Assembly: GCA_047517485.1 (NCBI GenBank)
Contig: JAKZSU010000132.1
Coordinates: forward strand, 1 to 19,945
Origin: JAKZSU01 sp047517485
Lineage (GTDB): Bacteria > Pseudomonadota > Alphaproteobacteria > UBA7887
Direction: 5' to 3'
DNA length: 19,945 bases
Shown here: positions 1 to 7,831 of the stretch, piece by piece
Layout of the letters: every line of letters begins with the position of its first letter
How positions within the stretch are numbered: the stretch's first letter is position 1
The notes under the pieces: model-generated
Seen by the model: only the letters and a program-made list of their open reading frames with translations
Told to the model about the DNA's origin: nothing
Databases searched by the model: none
Position numbers and translations under genes: made by a program

Positions 1-83
1 CTCGTGGCCTGCTTTTCTTCCGACTGCTCCAGCAGGCGGTGCAGCACGAGCCGGTCCCCTACAAGGGCCTAGTCGGCGGTCAT
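1..83 (-). pseudogene. Possible 5' end of a leftward gene, interrupted by TAG at codon 5
   Basis: On the minus strand an ATG at 83-81 has a GAGG Shine-Dalgarno about 6 bases upstream and reads MTAD, then a TAG at 71-69. The same frame then stays open to the window edge as ALVGDRLVLHRLLEQSEEKQ and on, which looks like normal coding sequence. A CAG-to-TAG change would restore one ORF. Alternatively translation starts at the GTG at 47-45, which has its own AGGGGAC site 6 bases upstream, and the short MTAD frame is meaningless. Only about 22 codons are visible, so the product is unknown. If real, the gene diverges from the rightward gene starting near 167. Confidence 0.3.
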
Positions 84-166
84 CGCAGCCTCGGAAACCA
101 AATGTAGGGGATACGAGAGCGAAGTGGATACCCAGTTTCGCCGAAATCGCCAAGGACCCGACCCGA

Positions 167-589
167 TTGGCGTTGTTGCCGGCCAATGTGGTGCAGAAGG
201 CCGCCGAGCATGGCATCAAGCTGCCGGTGGCGATACTGGAGGGCGGTGGCGCCGCCGTTGGCGGCGTTCTCGACGTCGTACCGGGGACCGCTATCATCAG
301 GGACATCCTGCCGCTGCCCGGCAGGGGTGACGATTCGGAGGCATCGGGAGGCGGTGGTCCGCTCGATTTGCTGCGCGACTTGTTGCCGCTTCCCTCGTCC
401 GGTTCGGACCCCGCACCGGCGCCCGATCCGGCACCCGCGCCCGTGGCGTCGGAGGTCGCGCCTGCGCCTGCGCCAGCGCCTGCTCCAGCCCCTGCTCCGG
501 CGGCGGCTCCCGAACCGGCTCCGGCCCCGGCCGACGAAACATTGGAACTGCCGGACCCCGTCGGGATTCTCAGGGACTTGCTCGAATAG
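167..589 (+). CDS. Pro/Ala-rich protein with repeated RDLLPLP-like motifs, unknown function
   Basis: Not recognised. From the TTG at 167 the product is 140 aa. An N-terminal part of about 45 residues is followed by two similar motifs, IIRDILPLPG (residues 44-53) and LLRDLLPLPS (about 65-74). Then comes a low-complexity Pro-Ala stretch with Asp and Glu (about 80-123), and the C-terminus ends in a third partial copy, ILRDLLE. The start is uncertain: AAGGAC lies 9 bases before the TTG, but the frame is open to base 2 of the window, and the residues just upstream (IPSFAEIAKDPTR) also look coding, although no ATG or GTG occurs there in frame. There is no clear signal peptide in the visible part. 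The Pro-Ala tract resembles extended linkers that cross the periplasm or tether domains. The PhoX-family gene follows after 3 bases, so the two are probably co-translated. Confidence 0.55.
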   Translation: MALLPANVVQKAAEHGIKLPVAILEGGGAAVGGVLDVVPGTAIIRDILPLPGRGDDSEASGGGGPLDLLRDLLPLPSSGSDPAPAPDPAPAPVASEVAPAPAPAPAPAPAPAAAPEPAPAPADETLELPDPVGILRDLLE

Positions 590-592
590 ACA

Positions 593-2083
593 ATGCCATG
601 GTTTAGCGCGCCCGTTGCCGGCTTGGCGCTGGTGGCGGGCCTCCTTCCGACACCGGTGAGTTCAGCGCTCGCCGCCGCCGCGATGCTGCGCGGCCTTGAA
701 GGCTGGACCGTGTCGCCGCTGCACACCATCGGCGAAGCGATCGGTGACTATGTTCCGGTCGGAAAGCCCGACGGTATCGGCGCCTTCCGGCGCGGCGACG
801 GCCGCGTGCGTATTCTCGTCAATCACGAGCTCTGGCGCAGTCGCGGCGCCTCGTATCGATTGCGTAACGATGTCGAATTGATTGGCGCGCGAATAAGCTA
901 CTTCGATGTCGACGCGCGCTCCCGCACCATCGTCACCGCCGGCATCGCCACCGCGTCCGTCTTCGATCGGGCGCGCCAACCGGTCACCGCCGCCAGCCAG
1001 GTCAGCGAACTCCCCGACGGTCGCACAATCGGCTTCGGCCGTTTCTGTTCCGGCCAAGCGGTCGCCGCCGGCACCTTTGGTCTGGTCGACGACGTCTATT
1101 TCGTCGGCGAGGAAGTGCGGCCGCCGCGCGGGCATCCCTTCGGCGGTTCGGTCTGGGCCCTCGACGTCGCCACCGGCGCGCTGTGGGCAGTGCCGGCGAT
1201 GGGGCGCGGCGCGTGGGAAAACGTCACTCCGCTGGCGACTGGCGATGCCGGGCGTGTTGCCTTTCTGCTCCGCGATGACACCCGCGAGGCGCCGCTCTAC
1301 CTCTACGTCGGAACCAAGCGTGACGGCGGCTTTCTCGAACGCAACGGTTTGGCCCAGGGCCGGCTCTACGTGTGGCGCGCCGACGCCGGCGATCTCTCTG
1401 CTGAAACTTTTCATGGCACCGGATCGCGCCGCGCCGGCCGCTTCGTCGAAATCGAAATTTTTAGCTCAGTTGGGTATATCGATCATCCGGCGCAGCACGC
1501 CGCGGCGCGGGCCGTGGGCGCGTTTCGCTTTGCCCGGCCCGAGGACCTCGCCACCGATCCGCGCAATCCGCGGCGCGCCGTCTTCGCCTCGACCGGCGGC
1601 AATGATCGTTGGGGGACGATCTACTTAATCGACATCGACTTCGCCGGCGATGAAATTTCCGCGACCCTAACCATTCCTCACGATGCGAGCACGACCGGCG
1701 ATCACGGTCCGCGCAATCCCGACAATCTCGACTGGGCCGACGACGGCGCGATCTATGTCCAGGAAGACCCGACTACCGACGGTTTCGGCGACGCGTCGGG
1801 CCGCGAGGCCTCGATCTGGCGGCTCGACCCCGATACCGGGGCGGCGCAAAGAATCGCCGAGGTTGATCGCGCCGCCGCGCTGTCCGGCGGAACCGAAGAC
1901 ACCAAGGTCGACAAGTTCGGAGCGTGGGAGACCTCCGGCGTGCTCGATGTCACCGATTTGTTCGACACCGCGCAGGGCGAGACCTTGCTACTCGGAACGG
2001 TGCAGGCGCATGGGGTGAAAGGCGGCGTGATCGACCGCCTCGGGTTGGACGAAGGCGGGCAGATCTATTTCTTGTCGCGCTGA
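593..2083 (+). CDS. Secreted PhoX/DUF839 family protein (putative alkaline phosphatase-like beta-propeller)
   Basis: A 496-aa protein with an N-terminal signal peptide (about residues 1-27, ending VSSALA). It has family landmarks of the PhoX/DUF839 group: DGIGAF followed by ILVNHELW (NHE at 77-79), GAWENVT, a RPEDLATDPRNP block, NPDNLDWADDGAIYVQED (NPDN at 375-378) and a C-terminal GAWETSGVLD segment. Known PhoX enzymes are calcium- and iron-dependent secreted phosphatases built on a beta-propeller; whether this member is a phosphatase is inferred from family only. It begins 3 bases after the Pro/Ala-rich gene, and its own Shine-Dalgarno is poor, which suggests translational coupling. Its 3' end overlaps the convergent E3 gene by 19 bases, and no terminator lies between them. 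Confidence 0.85.
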   Translation: MPWFSAPVAGLALVAGLLPTPVSSALAAAAMLRGLEGWTVSPLHTIGEAIGDYVPVGKPDGIGAFRRGDGRVRILVNHELWRSRGASYRLRNDVELIGARISYFDVDARSRTIVTAGIATASVFDRARQPVTAASQVSELPDGRTIGFGRFCSGQAVAAGTFGLVDDVYFVGEEVRPPRGHPFGGSVWALDVATGALWAVPAMGRGAWENVTPLATGDAGRVAFLLRDDTREAPLYLYVGTKRDGGFLERNGLAQGRLYVWRADAGDLSAETFHGTGSRRAGRFVEIEIFSSVGYIDHPAQHAAARAVGAFRFARPEDLATDPRNPRRAVFASTGGNDRWGTIYLIDIDFAGDEISATLTIPHDASTTGDHGPRNPDNLDWADDGAIYVQEDPTTDGFGDASGREASIWRLDPDTGAAQRIAEVDRAAALSGGTEDTKVDKFGAWETSGVLDVTDLFDTAQGETLLLGTVQAHGVKGGVIDRLGLDEGGQIYFLSR

Positions 2084-3480
2084 CCCGAAAGTTTCCAAAC
2101 CGCCCGATGCGCGGCGTCGCCGTACATCTCGCCCAAGGTTGGATGGGCGTGAATGGTCAGCGCCACATCCTCGAGCGTCGCGCCCATCTCGATCGCCAAG
2201 GTGCCTTCGCCGATCATGTCGGAGGCGTGCGGCGCGACGATATGCACCCCGATCACCCGTTGGTCGGCCCGGTCGGCGACGATCTGCAGGAAGCCGTTGC
2301 TCGCGCCGAGAGTTTTCGCGCGGCCCGACGCGGTGAGCGGAAAGGTCGAAGCGTGAGCGTCGATCCCCTCGGCCTTCGCCGCGTCGAGCGTGAGACCGAC
2401 GGTGGCGATCTCGGGATCGGAAAACACCACCGCCGGCACGGCCTCGGCCAAGAACGCGGTCTTCTGCCCGCACAGCGCCTCGGCGGCGACGATGGCTTCG
2501 GCGGTCGCTTTGTGAGCCAGCGCCGGGCCCGGTGTGATGTCACCGATCGCCGCGATGTGCGCCGCCACCCGGCGGTCGCCGGCGGGCGCAAGCAAGCCGT
2601 TCTCGTCGGCTTCGAGCCCGGCGTCGCCGAGTTCGAGATCATCGGTGTTGGGCCGCCGGCCAACCGCGACCACCACCTTGTCGGCTGAGATACTTGCGGT
2701 CTTGTCGCCATTTTTCAGTGCCAGCTTGCCGTTCTTGTATCCGGTCGCGAAGGTTTTCAAGCGGACCTCGACTCCGAGCGCCTTCAGGGTCTTGGCGACC
2801 GGGCGGCTGAGCTGCTCGTCCATGGTCGGCAGGATCCGGCCCTCGGCCTCGATGATGGTGACCTTGGCGCCCAACTTGGCGAAGGCGATGCCGATCTCGA
2901 GCCCGATATAGCCGCCGCCGACGATCGCGAGTTTCTTCGGTACCGCGGCGAGGTCGAGTGCGCCGGTCGAGTCGAGAACATGGTCGCCGTCAAGCGGCAG
3001 GTCCTCGAGCACGATCGGCCGCGAGCCGGTGGCCAGCACCAGGTCCTTGAAATTCAAAAAGCGCGCCTGGCCCTCGGCCGGCGTCACCACCCCCTTGTCG
3101 GGCCCGTTGAAGCGAAATTCGCCCTCGATGATGTCGACCTTGGCGGCCTTCAACAATCCGCGCACGCCATTGGTAAGGTCGCTAACGACGTTTGCCTTGA
3201 AACTCTGGAATTGCTTTAAGTCGACGGCGTCGAGTTTCGCCCGAATGCCGAAATTATCGGCGCCGCGAACTTTCTCGGCCGTCTCGGCGGTCTCGATCAA
3301 CGCCTTGGACGGAATACAGCCGACGCGGAGACAGACGCCGCCGGCGCCATCCGCGCCATCGCGATCGACCAGGGTGACCCGGCGGCCCAACTGGGCCGCG
3401 CGCAGCGCCGCCGCATAGCCCCCGGGGCCCGCGCCGACGACCAGAAAATCGACCCCTTCCTCGAGCTGTCCAACGACCAT
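2065..3480 (-). CDS. lpdA: Dihydrolipoyl dehydrogenase (E3 of a 2-oxoacid dehydrogenase complex)
   Basis: A 471-aa flavoprotein that reoxidises the dihydrolipoyl group of E2 and passes electrons through FAD to NAD+. The FAD-binding motif GAGPGG is at residues 16-21. The redox disulfide is C50/C55 in GGVCLRVGCIPSK; the usual Asn between the cysteines (CLNVGC) is Arg here. The NAD-binding GGGYIGLEIG follows in the middle, and the C-terminal catalytic dyad is H446/E451 in HAHPTLGE. Length and domain order are normal for the family. It is the last gene of the E1alpha-E1beta-E2-E3 operon: its ATG shares one base with the E2 stop (TGATG). Its 3' end runs 19 bases into the convergent PhoX-family gene. 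Confidence 0.97.
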   Translation of the reverse strand: MVVGQLEEGVDFLVVGAGPGGYAAALRAAQLGRRVTLVDRDGADGAGGVCLRVGCIPSKALIETAETAEKVRGADNFGIRAKLDAVDLKQFQSFKANVVSDLTNGVRGLLKAAKVDIIEGEFRFNGPDKGVVTPAEGQARFLNFKDLVLATGSRPIVLEDLPLDGDHVLDSTGALDLAAVPKKLAIVGGGYIGLEIGIAFAKLGAKVTIIEAEGRILPTMDEQLSRPVAKTLKALGVEVRLKTFATGYKNGKLALKNGDKTASISADKVVVAVGRRPNTDDLELGDAGLEADENGLLAPAGDRRVAAHIAAIGDITPGPALAHKATAEAIVAAEALCGQKTAFLAEAVPAVVFSDPEIATVGLTLDAAKAEGIDAHASTFPLTASGRAKTLGASNGFLQIVADRADQRVIGVHIVAPHASDMIGEGTLAIEMGATLEDVALTIHAHPTLGEMYGDAAHRAVWKLSGQRDKK

Positions 3481-4697
3481 CAGGAGAGTCCGAACAGGCG
3501 GATCGGGTCTTTGAGGTACGACCCGATGGCATCGAAGAACAGGCCAAGATGCTCGCCGTCGTTGAGCCGATGATCGGTCGAGACCACGAGCGGCAACATC
3601 GGCCGCACGGCGGGGACGCCATCGATCGGAATCACCGCGTCACGGATCGCGCCGATCCCGGCGATCGCGACTTCGGGCGGGCGAATAATCGGGGTGCCGA
3701 AATGGCCGCCGTAACTGCCGTAATTCGAAATCGTAAAGGTGCCTTTCGACAATTGCGCGACGGTGATTTTGCGCGCCCGCGCGGCCGCCGCGAGAGCGTC
3801 GATGTCTTGCGAGATCTCGATCAAGGATTTGGTATCTACATCGTGCACCACGGGTACGATCAACCCATCCGGGGTCGCGGTCGCGAAGCCGATATTGATG
3901 CGATGACGAAAGACGATTTGCTGGCGTTCCATATCGAGACTGGCGTTGAAGCTCGGAAAGCGCCCAAGGGCGATCGCGCAGGCTTTCATCACAATCGGCA
4001 AATAGCTGATCTTGATCCCGGCCTCGGCATACTCCTCGTTGAGCGCCTTTCGCGCGGCGACGAGATTGGTCGCGTCGAGATCCTGATAGCTCAAAATGTG
4101 CGGGATCTCGCGCCACGCCGCCGCCATGGTGTTGGCGATCTGGCGGCGCAATCCCCGGATCGGCTCGACCCGGTCCTCGCCGCTCGGCCGGGCGGCGGCC
4201 GCGGAGGAGCCGGGGGGCGGGCTGGCGGGTGTCGTGCCCTCGGCGGCGCAGCGCACATCGTCGGCGGTGATCTGGCCGCGGTTGCCGGACCCAGTCACGG
4301 TGGCGAGATCGACCCCAAGCCCGACCGCCAGTTTGCGAGTCGCCGGGCTTGCCAAGACCCGCTTCGGCGGGCCCGCGGACGTGACCGGTGTCGGCACGGG
4401 AGCGGGCGTCGGGGTCTCGGCGATATGGGCGTGCGAGCTCGATGCCGGAATCGCCTCGTCGGTCTCGATCACCGCGAGCATCTGGCCGATCGGCAACATA
4501 TCCCCCGGTTGGCCGCCGATCGCGGTGATCGTGCCGCCGACCGGCGCGGGAATTTCCACCACCGCCTTGTCGGTCTGCACATCGACCATAATCTGGTCGG
4601 CGCGAACGCTGTCGCCGGGCGCGACATGCCAGTGGACGATTTCACCTTCGCTCAGGCCTTCGCCGACATCGGGGAGATTGAACCGGAACTCGGTCAT
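3480..4697 (-). CDS. Dihydrolipoamide acyltransferase (E2 of pyruvate/branched-chain 2-oxoacid dehydrogenase)
   Basis: A 405-aa E2 core protein that takes the acyl group from E1 on a lipoyl arm and transfers it to CoA. There is a single N-terminal lipoyl domain with the lipoyl-lysine at K44 (VQTDKAVVE), a Pro/Ala/Thr linker, a peripheral-subunit binding domain around residues 113-149 (ASPATRKLAVGLGVDL), a second Pro-rich linker, and the catalytic domain with active-site H376 and D380 in DHRLNDG. One lipoyl domain and this size fit branched-chain E2 and Gram-positive-type PDH E2, so the acyl substrate is not settled by sequence alone. The start overlaps the E1beta stop by 4 bases (ATGA), and the stop shares one base with the E3 start. 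Confidence 0.95.
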   Translation of the reverse strand: MTEFRFNLPDVGEGLSEGEIVHWHVAPGDSVRADQIMVDVQTDKAVVEIPAPVGGTITAIGGQPGDMLPIGQMLAVIETDEAIPASSSHAHIAETPTPAPVPTPVTSAGPPKRVLASPATRKLAVGLGVDLATVTGSGNRGQITADDVRCAAEGTTPASPPPGSSAAAARPSGEDRVEPIRGLRRQIANTMAAAWREIPHILSYQDLDATNLVAARKALNEEYAEAGIKISYLPIVMKACAIALGRFPSFNASLDMERQQIVFRHRINIGFATATPDGLIVPVVHDVDTKSLIEISQDIDALAAAARARKITVAQLSKGTFTISNYGSYGGHFGTPIIRPPEVAIAGIGAIRDAVIPIDGVPAVRPMLPLVVSTDHRLNDGEHLGLFFDAIGSYLKDPIRLFGLS

Positions 4698-5674
4698 TGA
4701 TCCGCCATGGTTGCTTCGATCGCCTTTGCGACTTGGGTGGCGTTGGGGATGAAATGATCCTCGATCGCCGGCATCGGGTAGGGGGTGTCGGGGGCGGTCA
4801 CCCGCCGCATCGGCGCTTCGAGCGAATAGAACGCCTGTTCTTGCAGCAGCGCCAGGACTTCGCCGCCAAATCCGGCGGTCGCCTGACTTTCATGAACCAC
4901 CACGCAGCGACCGGTGCGCTCGACCGCCGCGATCAGCCCTTCTTCGTCGAGCGGCACCAAGGTCCGAAGATCGACGACATGGGCATCGATGCCTTTTTCC
5001 GCGACGATTTCGGCGGCTTTTTCCGCCACCGATACTGCCTGGCTCCAGGCCACGACGGTGATGTCCGAGCCCTCGCGGACGACATTTAGTTTGCCGAACG
5101 GCACGGTGTAGTCAGTGTCCGGGACCTCGCCGCTGATCAATCGGTAGCCGCGCAAGGGTTCGAGAAACAGAACCGGGTCGTCGTCGCGAATGGCTTCGAG
5201 CAACAGGCCCTTGGCGTCGTAGGGATTGGACGGAAGCACCACTTTCAGCCCCGACGATTGAGCAAACGTCTGTTCCATCGAGTCGCTGTGAAATTCCGGC
5301 GTACGCACACAGCCGCCGAACGGCGATCGGATGGTGATCGGCGCGGCCTGGCTCCCCCGGGTGCGAAAGCGGGTGCGCGATATCTGCTGGTTGATTTGAT
5401 GAAAGCACTGCTGCGAGAAGCCGAGAAACTGGATTTCGACCACCGGCCGCCACCCGGAGATCGCCAGGCCCAGCGCCGAGCCGGCGATGACACTCTCCGC
5501 CAGTGGCGTGTCGATCACCCGGCGCGGGCCGAAAAATTGTTGCAGGCCATCGGTGGCGCGAAACACGCCGCCGAGGTGGCCGACATCCTCGCCCATCACC
5601 ATGACCGTTTCGTCACGCTCCATCTCGAGCTTGAGGGCGCTGCGAATCGCCTCGACCATATTCATCTGTGGCAT
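4694..5674 (-). CDS. 2-oxoacid dehydrogenase E1 component, beta subunit
   Basis: A 326-aa transketolase-like beta subunit of the alpha2beta2 thiamine-diphosphate decarboxylase. The N-terminal pyrimidine-binding domain shows VMGEDVGHLGGVFRAT and the ThDP-activating glutamate E60 in DTPLAESVIAG. The C-terminal transketolase domain includes VDLRTLVPLDEEG and VVVHESQATAGFGGE. Length is typical of PdhB/BkdA2/AcoB proteins. It starts 12 bases after the E1alpha stop and ends with an ATGA overlap on E2, so the subunits are made from one message. It acts in the cytoplasm. Pyruvate and branched-chain 2-oxo acids are both possible substrates. Confidence 0.95.
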   Translation of the reverse strand: MPQMNMVEAIRSALKLEMERDETVMVMGEDVGHLGGVFRATDGLQQFFGPRRVIDTPLAESVIAGSALGLAISGWRPVVEIQFLGFSQQCFHQINQQISRTRFRTRGSQAAPITIRSPFGGCVRTPEFHSDSMEQTFAQSSGLKVVLPSNPYDAKGLLLEAIRDDDPVLFLEPLRGYRLISGEVPDTDYTVPFGKLNVVREGSDITVVAWSQAVSVAEKAAEIVAEKGIDAHVVDLRTLVPLDEEGLIAAVERTGRCVVVHESQATAGFGGEVLALLQEQAFYSLEAPMRRVTAPDTPYPMPAIEDHFIPNATQVAKAIEATMADQ

Positions 5675-5686
5675 GGCGCGCCCTCC

Positions 5687-6772
5687 TTATGGTGAGCCGA
5701 GGTGGGCGGCGCGCTGGCGCGCCAGGGTCGGCGTCGGCTCGGCGAAGACGTGGTCGTAAATCGCCCCGGGATCCGCCGGGGGGTGCTCGTCGGCCTCGTC
5801 AAACGCGGCCTCGACCTCGGCGCGCACCTGATTGCCCCACGATTCGGTCCGGCCGTCGTCCCACAGGTCTTTTGACGCGAGGTATTTCTGCACCCGCTCG
5901 ATGGGATCTTTCTTCGCCCATTTTTCCAGTTCCGCGGGATCGACATAGCGGGTGGGATCGTCGGCGGTGGTGTGCATGCCCATGCGATAGGTCTGGGCCT
6001 CGATCAAGGTCGCGCCACCGCCGGCGCGCCCGCGCGCGACCGCGTCCTTCACCACCTTGTGCATCGCCAGCAGATCGTTGCCGTCGACCGACACGCCGGG
6101 AAAGCCATAGGCCGGCGCGCGCGAGGCAAGGTCGGCGCCGGCGCTCTGGCTGGTGCGCGGAGTCGAGATCGCCCACTGATTGTTCTGCAACAGGAAAATC
6201 ACCGGCGCATCGATCACCCCGGCGAGATTGCACGATTCGTGAAAATCGCCTTCGGAAGACGCCCCGTCGCCAAAAAAGGCGACCGCGACACCGTCTTCGT
6301 CGCGTAATTTCATCCCCCAGGCAAGTCCGACGGCGTGGGGAATTTGCGCCGCCAGCGAGACCTGGGTGGCCATGACCTTGACGCCGTCCGGGATGATGCC
6401 GCCATCGGGATGGCCCCGGCGATAGAGGATGATCGACTTCATCGACAGGCCTTGGCGGAACTGCACCGGCATTTCGCGATACTGCGGCACCGCCCAATCG
6501 CGTTTCGGGTCCATCGCCATCGCGGTGCCGACCAGGGTCGCTTCCTGGCCAAAAATTGGTGCGAAGGTGCCGAGCCGGCCTTGGCGCTGTAGCGACAGGC
6601 ATTTTTCGTCGAACGCGCGGCCGAGCATCATCAAGCGAACCGCTTCGAGGATCTCGTCGTCACTCATTGCCGGCTGGGCGCCGCGGCGCAGCTTGCCGTT
6701 CTCGTTCAGCATCGAGAACGGTTTGGTCGGTTTGGTGCTGGGTTGGAACTGAGGGGTGAATTTTGCGGGCAT
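5687..6772 (-). CDS. 2-oxoacid dehydrogenase E1 component, alpha subunit (pdhA/bkdA1 type)
   Basis: A 361-aa ThDP-dependent subunit that decarboxylates a 2-oxo acid and acylates the lipoyl arm of E2. The ThDP motif begins GDGASSEGDFHE (168-179) and closes with NNQWAIS (197-203). The phosphorylation-loop region reads HTTADDPTRY (267-276), which is like the Bacillus/Thermus pyruvate dehydrogenase E1alpha rather than the usual alphaproteobacterial type. This argues for a pyruvate or broad-range enzyme, but branched-chain oxo acids cannot be excluded. AGGGAGAA lies just upstream of the ATG. It is the first gene of the four-gene operon. The 101 bases before the next gene upstream (HAD hydrolase, same strand) hold an A-tract on the coding strand (about 6792-6799), possibly promoter-associated. 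Confidence 0.95.
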   Translation of the reverse strand: MPAKFTPQFQPSTKPTKPFSMLNENGKLRRGAQPAMSDDEILEAVRLMMLGRAFDEKCLSLQRQGRLGTFAPIFGQEATLVGTAMAMDPKRDWAVPQYREMPVQFRQGLSMKSIILYRRGHPDGGIIPDGVKVMATQVSLAAQIPHAVGLAWGMKLRDEDGVAVAFFGDGASSEGDFHESCNLAGVIDAPVIFLLQNNQWAISTPRTSQSAGADLASRAPAYGFPGVSVDGNDLLAMHKVVKDAVARGRAGGGATLIEAQTYRMGMHTTADDPTRYVDPAELEKWAKKDPIERVQKYLASKDLWDDGRTESWGNQVRAEVEAAFDEADEHPPADPGAIYDHVFAEPTPTLARQRAAHLGSP

Positions 6773-6873
6773 TAGTTCTCCCTATCCGCGCTTTTTTTTA
6801 CTCGCCGCTCGCGATCCCGCCGGCGTTGGTGACGGGAACCTATCACGCAGGATCGAGGTTGGAAATCCGCGCT

Positions 6874-7593
6874 TCACGGAGCCGAGGTTTCCGCGCGATA
6901 TGCCTCGGCCAATCCACCGAGGCTGGTGAACCTGAAATCGTAACGCGCCTCTTTTCCGGTTGATTTGGTGGCGCCCGGCTTGCCGGCATTGCGATCGATC
7001 CAGCAGGTCGCGAGGCCCATCGCCTGTGCCGGGACATGGTCATGATAGAGGCTTTGCGCAACGTGCAGAATGTCCGATTTGACGTGACCGCGTTCGCCGA
7101 GGCGGGCCAGAAGATAGTCGAAATTGCGCGGGTCCGGTTTGTAGGACCCAATGTCCTGGGCGGTGTATACGGCGTCGAATTTTATGCCGAGGCGGGCTTC
7201 GGAGGCCATGAAACTCCCGCGATCGACGTTGGACAGAACGACCAGCTTGAAATTTTCTTGCAACGCGCGGAGCGCTGCGGCGCTGTCGGGAAAGGCTGGC
7301 CAATCAGCAATCGAGTCTCCGAACGCGCGGGCCATGTCATCCGATGGCGGCGCCGCGTGTTGCGCGCCAAATCGTCGCAGCACGTCGGCGAGGATGGCCG
7401 GATAGCGCGCCGCGGGGGTCTCGGATTCCTGGGCCGACTCGTGCAGGCCAAATTCGGCCAACAGAGGGTCGTCGTCGATGCCCACACCGCTTGTCGCCCG
7501 CCACGGTGCGAGCGCCGCGAGAATACCGCTTTCCCAATCGATCAAGGTCCCGTAGCAGTCAAAGGTCAGTACAGAAAAGTCGGAAAGCCGCAT
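6874..7593 (-). CDS. HAD-superfamily hydrolase, haloacid dehalogenase type II-like
   Basis: A 239-aa protein of the haloacid dehalogenase superfamily. Motif I is FDCYGTLID with nucleophile D12, motif II is VVLSNVD, motif III is the Lys in GSYKPDPRNF, and the fourth region is HVAQSLYHDHVPA. The cap domain lies between motifs I and II, as in L-2-haloacid dehalogenases, but the same fold includes phosphatases, so the substrate is open. Start choice: an ATG at 7599 directly abuts the AAGGAG (7605-7600), which is too close. The ATG two codons downstream at 7593 has a spacing of 6 and is preferred. No signal peptide is seen, so it should be cytoplasmic. It lies upstream of, and on the same strand as, the oxoacid dehydrogenase operon. 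Confidence 0.85.
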   Translation of the reverse strand: MRLSDFSVLTFDCYGTLIDWESGILAALAPWRATSGVGIDDDPLLAEFGLHESAQESETPAARYPAILADVLRRFGAQHAAPPSDDMARAFGDSIADWPAFPDSAAALRALQENFKLVVLSNVDRGSFMASEARLGIKFDAVYTAQDIGSYKPDPRNFDYLLARLGERGHVKSDILHVAQSLYHDHVPAQAMGLATCWIDRNAGKPGATKSTGKEARYDFRFTSLGGLAEAYRAETSAP

Positions 7594-7831
7594 CCCCATC
7601 TCCTTCGAGAGCCGGTGAGTCGGCCGTCAACCCAACCAGGCTAGTACCGATTTCTCCCGATATCGGCATTTTTTCTGTTGTCTCAAGGCCTCCCCGCCCG
7701 TTAAACGTTACACGAGCGTACGACGAAGCCGAGGGGTCGTCGAACTCTTACCGCCTTAGCGGCGACAAGTCCGCGAGGTTTTGGTCGGGCGGCCGGTTCG
7801 CTGCCAATGTGAATTTTAGGGAGGTCTCATC

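Noticed and set aside
408..535. Pro-Ala coding repeat considered as a CRISPR or tandem DNA repeat
   Set aside because: The repeat unit is two or four codons of PA/AP with varied third bases, so it is a protein-level low-complexity tract with no spacers.
1459..1476. TAGCTCAGTTGGGTA, resembling the D-arm of a tRNA
   Set aside because: It lies inside the PhoX-family reading frame (FSSVGYID), and no acceptor stem, anticodon arm or T-arm can be folded around it.
3549..4700. Long plus-strand ORF of 383 codons opposite the E2 gene
   Set aside because: Full antisense shadow of a conserved three-domain E2; rich in Arg, His and Asp with no domain pattern.
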